A DNA stretch of 64,000 nucleotides. Source: Amaurobius ferox. Lineage: Eukaryota > Arthropoda > Arachnida > Araneae > Amaurobiidae. A program made the position numbers and the translations under genes. The stretch covers positions 80,194,104 through 80,258,103 of the forward strand of contig OX578137.1 of NCBI GenBank assembly GCA_951213105.1, written 5' to 3'. The notes under the pieces were generated by a model. It did no database searches, was not told the origin of the DNA, and saw only the letters and a program-made list of their open reading frames with translations. Positions 55,086 to 64,000 of this stretch are shown one piece after another (within the stretch, counting starts at the first letter, position 1; the number at the start of each line of letters is the position of its first letter).

Positions 55086-57430
55086 TGGATGACAGGAAGT
55101 AGATTTAACGATAATAATATCACATACAAAAAGTCATTACATATTTTAGAAAAAAAACGGATTTGAGAAAAAATCAAGAAACTTTTGAAATTTCTAAAGA
55201 TAACCAATAATTTGTTTACAATTTAAATTTAAAAGCACATATTTTATCAAACTATTGCAATAATAATCATTAGTTATGTAAAATCTGGGTTGTTAATAAA
55301 TTAAATGTTTCTGTCAAAGTATTCAGAATCTCGACTCGACAAATGAAAGTGCCCCATCATATGTAATCTATGGTGAACTAGTTTCGATATGATAGAAATG
55401 ATTTTTGTTTAAGTGAGGGATATTCAAAGGACACAATAATTATTTTATGGGTAGTTTTTAAATGTTATTTTAAGGATATGTCTGTTAAAAAAGGAATTTA
55501 TAATCCAATCAAAATGACACAATTATCCCTAGTTATGTTAAAAGAATTCCCTAATTTGAAGCTTAAAACCATAAACATAAAAAAAATTCGAAAACGATTT
55601 CTAAATAATTTAGTTCTCTGTACTATAGGGTCCAAATGGAAAACCAAATCCTGCATTATGAGAGTTTTGATTGTCACCCTTACGTTTCCGAAATCATGAC
55701 TATTGTCTATGTTTACAGTTTTTAAATATAGCTAAACACATCTTGTAATAATTTAACAACATAAATTAAAGGATCTAAACTTCTGTTGCCAAATGCTAAA
55801 AATTAGTTTATTGCAAAAATTCGATGTTTTATAAGAGTGTATAATTTCCCTCTCAATAGTGCTTGCTGATAAGGCATCCTTGGGACAAACCAAAGAGAGC
55901 CGTTTGAGGGAAAATATTGATATGGTTTTGCTGACAGTTCAATGCAATTTATGAAAATCAATAATTTTAAATTTTTTAAAAAAGTCTCAAGATTGGTATA
56001 TAGGTGCCGTCAGGATCTCGAACAGGGGAGGGAGGTCGAAGATCAAATGTGGTTGTTTACAGTGCTGGATTTAATACTCCAATATAGACTCTATATAGAA
56101 CTTAATGCAATTACATATGAAGAACTAACGTAATCATTATCAATGTATGGTTATGACGCCTCCTACATAACTGCAGTTGCACGATATGTCTCCTTCGATA
56201 CTACATTAATGTCATAACATGAACTAAAATTTGTTAAAATATGCATGCAACTATGCATCAAAAATTCAAGAAATAATCACATAAAATAAAATACATGTAT
56301 TTATATATTTTGTTCGAATATCATTTACGCATCGGAAAGCATTTAAAAACAGGGAATTTCACCCAAACTCAAGCAAACTATTATTGCAAATCAAAAGTTT
56401 TTATATCATTATTCAAATGCAGTTAAAATTTTCATATAGTGAGTAAATGTTATTGCTGTAACCAACTAATGTGCTTTTCTAAGTTCTTGACACGTAGACT
56501 TTGTTGTTTATCATCTAAAAACATTTTAATGCCAAAAATGTTCTTTTAATATTAACTGATATTATTGGACAATACTCGTAATCTTTAGAACTAAAAGTGA
56601 TATTTAGTTTTTCAATATTTTATGCTGAAAACGATTTAGTTATAACTGCGTATTCACTCTCCTTTTTTTTTCCCCTCTGAAATGTGGATAGCAGATTTTA
56701 CAAGCTGATCTGATATTTTTTCTGAATAATTTTTTCTCGCATTTACACTATATATAATAATACCACCTGCAAACAGCTTTTTCTATGATTATAAATGCAT
56801 GATTTTATTCGGTTTGATTTACTAGATTTAATTTTAGGCATTTTTAATCATAATGCTTATACAGAAAATTTTACACAACAGCTCTTTGAAAAAAACGTAT
56901 GTAAAACGTCAGGTACTCGTATAAGTTGCTTTCCATTTCTTTTACCAAACCTGTCACTTGTTATTTTACCTTGGAAAGATTTTACCATTTCTTATGATAT
57001 TTTTATAATTTTAGTACCTCATGTAATTTGGGTGTTGAATGTGAAATATGTTTAGCTTTGTACAATGTTAACTTATATAGCTATTTTAAAAAGGTAAAAA
57101 AATAGTTAAAATATAAAAAATGCAAGCTAAAAAAATAAAGTACTTGAAATATGCATATAAAGGCCTTTTATGCATTTACATGCTCTATAATTAAGTGTTC
57201 AAATATGCAATTGCATATACAGATATGGAATTTCATATAATTTGAGTTTTAGTCATAATCTTAATCAATATATTACTTTTATAAATCAATATTTTTATAA
57301 ATTTTTTTGACTGTGATTGTTTTTAAAACGTGTTTGTAAATATATTTTTAAATGGACTTTTAATAAGACATTTAGTTCAAACTATCACATTTTTTTAAAG
57401 AATGCGCACTGCAGAAATAAATTAATAGTT
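55086..57430. other. AT-rich stretch, nothing recognised
   Basis: Several open frames of 60-86 codons (for example 55478-55699 and 56795-57055) have no recognised domain or gene context. Confidence 0.45.
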
Positions 57431-57775
57431 GCCGAATTTTGCTTTTGAAGGATCCCATCATATTAGCTATTTTTCTAAATGTCTATAAGTGTAAAATTCC
57501 TACAAAACAACCACTTCTAGTATTCTAAAAATCGGCACATTTATTTTCTTGCATAAAATTATGCATAAAGTACATTTTCATGAGCTAAATATAAGAATAA
57601 TCGATTTTTTTAATTTTGATGTGAACCGGCTAAAGTGGACGCCACATTTGTAGTTTAGTCAATTTTTTTTTTCTGTGAATATCTTTAAAAATGATCCACA
57701 CTTTTAGGACTTACAATAGAATGCATTCACAAGTATCTGGGAGAAAGAATTGTATGTATACATATCGATCGCTTA
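57431..57775 (+). repeat. Dispersed copy of the ~350-bp tandem repeat
   Basis: GCTTTTGAAGGATCCCATCA, TTTCTAAATGTCTATAA, GTATTCTAAAAATCG, ATATGCATA-like AAATTATGCATAAAGT, CTGTGAATATCTTTAAAAATGAT and CTGGGAGAAAGAATTGTATG occur in the same order as in the tandem copies at 60930-61640. Confidence 0.7.
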
Positions 57776-57779
57776 AAGC

Positions 57780-58340
57780 CACTCAAAGTCAAGGTACTTT
57801 AAACAGACTCAAAGTCACAACAATATTTACAACCAAATGAGTGGTGTGTGAACTCGTGTGAACTAATATAGCGGGACACCATTAGCGTTATCCTTCGCCC
57901 TTTGTCGGTTTTCACTGCTCCGCAGGGTGAAATCAAGGTATCACATCCCTCTGAGCTTGACCACACAAGATAGGCGGAAGGGCGATAATCTCCGTTACCG
58001 TAAAGGGTTTTCATTGTTCCCCGTGCCTGGGGTGAACATTCATTCTTCCCAATGTTTAAAGTACCTTGTACCAGGTATTAAAATTCCCACATCGGCGATT
58101 CAATTTGAAAACCTAGCGATTAGGGAAATGACCGACCAAACCCCGTAGATATCCTATACTTAGATATTTCGTCTAATATATCCGTTTTATATTTTATAGC
58201 CGTTTAATTCCTTAGATATATAGGATGTGTCTTGATACATGATCTGGCGCGGAAGTGGTGATTCTATCCTTTGACCCTACCAGCGCCCTGCCGAACTTTA
58301 CACGCTGCACTAAGGGTTTTCATCATTTTTACAACTGCCT
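57780..58340. other. GC-richer block with internal direct and inverted repeats, unidentified
   Basis: AAGGTACTTTAAAC (57792) and GTTTAAAGTACCTT (58054) are inverted. GGTTTTCACTGCTCCGCAGGGTGAA and GGGTTTTCATTGTTCC...GGGGTGAA (about 57908 and 58006) are related direct repeats. A 73-residue frame (57927-58148) is unrecognised. It could be a worn LTR or noncoding RNA remnant. Confidence 0.35.
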
Positions 58341-60507
58341 CAAATTTTAAAGGGTTTCCGAAAGCGGATGTATAACCGGAATTAAAGTTGTACATCAAAA
58401 TTAAAATGATGTTCAAAACTCTATTGGTTAAATATTCATTATAACATATTTTGCATCATGACAAATTAAAAAAATAATAATCTATATGCAATAGTTTCTG
58501 GTAAGACTCATATTCGAATAATGCTGCTTAGTTTCGGGTATACGCTGCATCTTTAGGAGCCGAAAGCAAATAAAGGGCATCAACCGAGTCATATTGCTGA
58601 TATTACGACGACGTATTGTTGTTCTACTTTAACCTACATATGTACTGTCTATAAACTACTATACGGTAAATATGAAGGACAGTGACAAAAATAGTGCGTT
58701 TATATGCTACTATTCCGCCCAGTTTTACTTTATATTCATTTTAAAGCTATAGATCGTAAGAATTTCGCATTTTTTTTAAGTTTCGGTGCGCGACAGTTTC
58801 TCTCTCAGAGCAATTTCAGCAATTCAATGTTAAATTCGATCGATTTTCAACTTACTTGCTGACCCGGATAAAGTTGGTTTATGCCCTCCTCCCCCTCTCT
58901 CATTCTTTTGATCAGTAAAATTAGCAAAATGTCATATGTGTTTAGTGATACAGAGTGATACTCTTTAAATTCATAAACGTCGAAATATTAAGAAAAATAC
59001 AATTCATTCAAAAGAATAAAGAATTTAATTGTTATGAAATAAACATATTGGGGAATTTTTACAATAAAAAGGGTTGGCTCAATTCATAACGTCTGATAAT
59101 ATGACGGGGAAAATGACCGAAATATCGGGATCGCGATGTTTTAAAAGTTATAGAGTAAGTGATCAAAAGGTAGAAACAAGAATAGAAATTAATTAAAAAT
59201 CGCCAATACTCATTGATAAAATCCCATAAATTAAAGAAAAAGTAGTGGCCGGCTTTCTTAAAAATTAAAAAGGAATGTATAATAGTAACTGCTTTAGCTC
59301 GAACAGGTAAAAAAAATCAAGATGAGAAAATTCAAGAAACTGCCATATTCGGAAATAATCTGTAATTTTAATCATACAATTAAAGCTGAAATATTCTTGA
59401 AAAATTAAAGTGTTATGTGGGGGGGGGGGAGTGCTTTTAAATTTGTCACAAAAAGTATTTGAATTCTTCATGGTAAATTAATTTTTCTATGATGACCTTG
59501 AAAACAATTGTATAACACTTATAAAGACCTATAACAATAACATTGATATGATTTAGAATAAGATTAAAGAAATGAGTAATAATAAATGTTTAAAATATTC
59601 AGAAACTGGATAAATGAATAATCTAAATTTTGATAACTTATAAGAAATGGAAAGGGGAAACTGACAATGACTTAGATTTAGGAAAAACACCTAAAGTTTT
59701 GAAAAATTATTTAATTTCAAAAATGATAATACAGCAATAATAAAGGCATGCTGGCAATATTGCTCATTCAAAAATAAACATGTTTCTGATAATTTGTCTA
59801 TCTTATCAGAAAAAATAAATTTTGTATTTTGCCAATCTCTTAAATTTTCTTTAATTTTTAAAAATCTCCCCCTCGGCCTCAACAGTCAAATTATAGATTT
59901 TAAAAAAGTAGATCCACTAAGGAGTGTTTTCTTTACTAATAGACATAGGAGTGCCTCACAATTAACTTTTATATAAATATATGAAATAGATAAATTGCCT
60001 GTATCTGTTTTACATTCTACGTGTGGGCTACATTATACAATGTATCCTTTAGCTAAAATGTTTAATTAGGCCCTTCTAAAAATATTTGGCCTTATCATAC
60101 GTAATGTGCCCTTTCTCCGAAGGTAGCTCCCAGCCCTTTTGAAATCCTAGAATAAACTATATATATATATAATATATATATATATATCCTTTTTTTAAAG
60201 AAATTTAATTACTTATATTTTAAATACCAGTGACTTATATGTGATGGAAAATAGTCTGAATAGCATTTGTAAAAATAAAATAGACTTAATGTTGGGCTGG
60301 AGAAAAATCCCTTTAGGCTGGAAAAATATTCCTTTATATATAAATCAGGTACTAAATATGTATTAAATACCCCTATTTCCCTGTTCCACATATAATGTAA
60401 GCAATTGAAAATTGGATTTCATGGTGTGAATGTCTGGTAAAAATAGGCCTGTAACAACACCCAAAAATTAAGTATTATACATCATATATGCAATACAGGC
60501 ACTAAAG
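58341..60507. other. AT-rich stretch with AT and G microsatellites
   Basis: A run of G lies near 59420-59429 and an interrupted AT repeat at 60158-60187. No gene or element is supported. Confidence 0.5.
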
Positions 60508-60801
60508 GTACTATGCCCATTGGTTAGCGCGCTGGAGTTGCACTCGGTAGGCCCGGGTTCGATTCCAGCCACTGCCAAAACTGCCGCCGTGTTCATGCGG
60601 AGTACGATCACGTTAAACATGTGGGTCCGAAAGTCCTTCCGAGAGGTTGGTGGTAGGGGAAGGAGGGTACGGTCCCTGTGGATGCCTCCCCCACTGGGTT
60701 CCGGTCTAAATTGGGTGGCACTTCCCGGCCGTCCAAACAGTTACCTTACACCTTTCTGGTAGGTCGGACGGTCTGGGTTTCAACAACAACAACAACAACA
60801 A
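60508..60801 (+). repeat. Full-length tRNA-derived SINE
   Basis: The tRNA-like head has an A-box-like TTGGTTAGCGCGCTGG (about 60520-60535) and a B box GGTTCGATTCC (about 60556-60566). A conserved body follows: CCGCCGTGTTCATGCGGAG, ATGTGGGTCCGAAAGTCC, GAGAGGTTGGTGGTAGGGG, and CCCCACTGGGTTCCGGTCTA. The 3' end is GTCGGACGGTCTGGGTTTCAAC and a (CAA)n tail to 60801. It is the best reference for the copies at 9100, 39929, 47461 and 53775. The 80-codon frame across it is a by-product. Confidence 0.92.
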
Positions 60802-60864
60802 CCCCTTTTTCCTTGCATTAACATACATGTTGTAAGTGCATGAATAGTGTAATAGATGAAAATA

Positions 60865-61640
60865 ATTTGAGAGAAGGACACGCGTGTGGAGCCTCCATAT
60901 TTTTCCGTCATATATTACTACGGTACGGAAGGCTTTTGAAAGATCCCATCACATTAACTATATTTCTAAATGTCTATAATTGAAAACAGATAGTTGTAGC
61001 ATTCTAAAAATCGACTATTTATTTTGTTTTGTGTAAAAATATGCATAGAGTGAATATTCACGGATTACATATAATACTAAGGCAATTTTGTTTTTATTCT
61101 GCGATGGGCCGGCTCAAACAAATACCATTTTGGTAGCATAGCTAATCTCATTCTTCTGGAAACATCTTTAAGAAAGGACAACACTCTCTAATACATACAA
61201 TAATTTGTTCCCAAAAATCTGAGAGAAGGACAGGCCTGTGGAGTTCTTCATCCTTCCCACAAATATATCGACGGTACGGAGGACTTTCGAAAGATCCCAT
61301 CAATTAACTATTTTCCTAAATGTCTATAAATGTAGATTTTCTTGAAAACAGATATTTCTAGCATTCCAAAAATCGTCTAATACATTATCTTTTTACATAA
61401 AAATAAGCATAAAGTTAATATTCACGTGTTACATAGAATAATCCAGCTTTTTTTTTATTAATTTTTATTTTTTTTATTTTGATGCGGTCAGGCCATTTTT
61501 GATTTTGATGCGGTGACGCCATTTGTGAAATATATTCCATTTTTTTCTGTGAATATCTTAAAAAATGATTAGCACGCTTTTAAACATACCATAGAATGCT
61601 TCAAGAAGGATCTGAAAGAAGGATTTGTATGGATATTCGT
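60865..61640 (+). repeat. Tandem repeat, period about 350 bp, about 2.2 copies
   Basis: Unit starts with GG..GGCTTTTGAAAGATCCCATCA at about 60929 and 61278. Each unit has TTTCTAAATGTCTATAA, GCATTC.AAAAATCG, a GCATA.AGT.AATATTCACG.ATTACATA block and a closing GAGAGAAGGACA..C.TGTGGAG. The end of a preceding unit is visible at 60868-60895. It is satellite-like, with a related dispersed copy at 57431. Confidence 0.75.
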
Positions 61641-61734
61641 TGATTTTTGCTGACATTTAAAACGGCGGTATTTAGAGTATTTTTGAATGTTACTTATGCG
61701 CGACTGCACAAAGCACTTATACAAGTATGTACTC

Positions 61735-61825
61735 TGAACACGGGAACAGTTTGGTCAGAGACAGGAATCGAACGTGGATCCTCTAAGTGTACTCACTATA
61801 TTTTAACCACTAGGTTGTCCAGCCA
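61735..61825 (-). repeat. tRNA-like SINE head, minus strand
   Basis: On the minus strand GGCTGGACAACCTAGTGGTTA is A-box-like and ACGTTCGATTCCTG contains a B box, 40-50 bases apart. The downstream CCAAACTGTTCCCGTGTTCAGAGTAC resembles the SINE at 47543-47580. The body is missing. Confidence 0.55.
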
Positions 61826-64000
61826 CCTAATGTTAAGCTAATTTGAATTTAAAAAAATCTCGTCGAACCGTATTATTCAGAGAACTTCAGTACCGCACAA
61901 AGTTTCGCCGTTGTCCGAAACTTCGATTTTCGGTTACAGACGACACGCACATGAGACAAGACAATTTATTTTACTACGTGAGATAAGAATATATGAACCA
62001 TGGGTATTTATAATCAGTGAAAATGAAACAAAATAAAATTATTAATTATTTATTTTGTACGTCAGAATTTTTTCTCGTAGATCCATGAATCAATAATAAA
62101 ATAATACTCTTATTTCCAAATTTTGCTTTTGTAATACTCAAAGTTTCCCACACATGGAATATTTTAGATTAGATGAAAAAATTCTTAAACATGAAATCGA
62201 CGGCAACAAACTGTCCTCAGAACTCCCGAACCTTTCTGTAAAATGCGATTGTATGTAACTCTCCCCCACTCACACACCCAGACAAAAAACAAATATGGAA
62301 ATTTATAACTTTATACTGATTTTAAAGTTAGATGTTTCAGTCTACTTCTGCGTTAATAGCCAGGGCTGTGACAAGAGATAAGACGGCGAGGCGACGTCCT
62401 CGGGCGCCGTATCACAGGGGCGCCGAAATTGAAATTTTTATTATTAGTTAAAAAAACTAAAAATTGTTTTTAAACAAAGCACTGTACTTTCTCTAGTTCT
62501 GAAACCGGAACGTCAACAGAAATATAGTGCTTTAGTAATAAGAAAATATAAACATAATTTTAACAGCATTTCCTCTAACAACTGGGATTCAACTTGAATT
62601 AGGTAATTAAATAATTATAAAAAAGGTAATCCTTTAAGAAATTATAACTTTTGTAAATTGCCCTTTTCCTCGATTCAAGAACATAAATTAAAGCACCAAG
62701 AATTAATACCAGATTTCAGGCAACAGATTCATTTAAAGGATACCGTTTTCCTTTCAATTTAAGGTGCAATGAGAGATAGAAATAAAAATTAATATTGCTC
62801 GAAAAAAATGATTAAACTTTCACACATTTAAAGCACCATATGAATCGTGATAGAAGAAAGGGCCATCACCCTCAAACCAAGTTCATTGTTCACAATACAA
62901 AAATTTGAACACTATATCTCTCTTTGTAGTTAAAATACCTCGCTGGCTTAGCAAGAAACAAACTCGCAAAATGTTTACATTTCTAACTATTAAAGCTTCT
63001 TTGGAAAAATTCTGAGCATTAATATTGAGCGCATTTTTAGAGTCCAATAAGTAAACTAAATTTGGACACTTAAATGAAAATGGTATTTAGCATTTTTATG
63101 AATCAAATAGTTTTACTTGTACAATCGAGGCTACACAGCATTTCTTGTATAGAGAAGTAGTTCTCGCTTATGTATGAAAATTCAAGGTAGTGATTCTCCA
63201 CAGAATCTATCAAATTTTTCTTTGTTTTCACTTATCCTACTATACAAAACGTACTGGTAAGTAATTCGACTCTTCGATTTGGATGAATTTAAACATTTCG
63301 AGCCTTCCTGAATACAAATCAATCATTTTTAAACGATGTCTTCCTGTAGACACGATATCTCTCAAACAAATTATGTGCTCCAAACAAAGTTTCGTACTGT
63401 TATTTTAAGCAGTAAACTTAGTGGCCTATTTATTTTACTGATCAACTAATTTTACACAATAATTTGTATCTTTTATGATTTTGCACTTTTCTTTTTCTTT
63501 TTATATAAAAAAATAGTAAGAAAAAGTTATTTTACTCTAGTTTTCCAAAATTTTCATAAAATCTTTTGTTCCAGTATCAGGTAAACAAGATCAAATATTT
63601 CTATTTAACTCTGATTTTCATAAATTGAATAAACATATAATCTAAATAGTAACAGATATGGATACATTTAGACTATTGACATTCAGAGAGATTAGACAAG
63701 GGGTATACTCAATCTTTCAAACATGTTTTGTTTTCGATAATTAAAATAACATTATAAAAATATTTGTATTGAAAACTTTTTGCAACTAGTCATTTTATAT
63801 GAAATTATTCATTTATAAGTGAATATCATTTAGGGGGGATGTAAAGATGTTTCGTTCTTAAAAGATTGCACGTTTTTTGTTCTAAAATGAGAAGATCATA
63901 TAATTAAATGATCAGTATTACAAAATAAATGGATGTTTTTAAAATACTTTCGGTATTATAAAATAAGTCGATGTTTTTTAAGTACTTCGAACCAAAAATG
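61826..64000. other. AT-rich stretch, nothing recognised
   Basis: A short GC-rich patch at about 62365-62425 contains GGGCGCCG and GGGGCGCCG, two related words about 15 bases apart. Otherwise no supported feature. Confidence 0.5.

Noticed and set aside
57750..57790. A short frame reading HIDRLKP, like the end of a Gypsy pol protein
   Set aside because: The same stretch belongs to the ~350-bp repeat (compare 61602-61640), no integrase sequence precedes it, and a stop follows at once. Judged coincidence.
60515..60575. A tRNA gene at the SINE head
   Set aside because: A and B boxes are present, but the rest follows a SINE body with a CAA tail that recurs at four other places.

Overview
The window looks like intergenic DNA from an animal nuclear genome, probably an arthropod and perhaps an arachnid. 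It is AT-rich and full of microsatellites, homopolymer runs and dispersed repeats. No host protein-coding exon could be recognised on either strand. The arthropod/arachnid reading is an inference from the style of the repeats (tRNA-derived SINEs ending in CAA repeats, Tc1 and Ty3/Gypsy elements, AT richness) and was not checked against any database. Apart from the retroelement gag and pol, the open frames seen are short, unrecognised, or lie antisense inside repeats.

The one intact gene set is a full-length Ty3/Gypsy LTR retrotransposon at 24349-32425. It has near-identical LTRs of 865 and 864 bp, a 5-bp target duplication (GGGGC), a primer-binding site, a gag with one CCHC knuckle, and an uninterrupted pol (protease, reverse transcriptase, RNase H, integrase) lying in the -1 frame. 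A textbook -1 frameshift signal sits at the end of gag: TTTAAAC next to the stop codon, a 6-nt spacer and a 7-bp GC stem. The element landed inside an older tRNA-derived SINE-like sequence.

Layout: 1-9.3 kb holds copies of a dispersed repeat (here called T1), a candidate solo LTR at 1.64-2.19 kb, an inverted-arm element (F2) at 4.1-5.35 kb and SINE pieces. 9.3-14.8 kb holds an LTR-like block, an unusual triple SINE-tail array at 11.5 kb, degenerate tandem repeats and a GC-rich block. 14.83-19.99 kb is a near-perfect 2.57-kb tandem duplication whose junction is a perfect hairpin. 20-24 kb has minisatellite-like DNA, another T1 copy and tRNA-like SINEs. 24.3-32.4 kb is the Gypsy element. 35-36.5 kb is a dead Tc1 transposon. 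37.5-55 kb is a mosaic of a roughly 1.2-kb repeat (R) in both orientations, SINEs, T1, a 28-bp minisatellite and more inverted-arm elements (F1, F2, F3). 55-64 kb is mostly featureless AT-rich DNA with a roughly 350-bp tandem repeat, a full-length SINE and a SINE head.

The most interesting signal is that three different inverted-arm families (F1 at 41.4-42.2 kb, F2 at 4.1, 40.7 and 53.1 kb, F3 at 46.85-47.3 kb) all carry sequences at their arms that fit the plan of a type I hammerhead ribozyme. F1 also has a 12-bp direct repeat at its borders that looks like a target duplication. Penelope-like retroelements are known to carry hammerheads in their terminal repeats, so these may be non-autonomous relatives, but no Penelope reverse transcriptase or GIY-YIG domain is present here. 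A second theme is perfect short-loop hairpins (17.38, 23.50 and 36.63 kb) that look like snap-back template-switch events.
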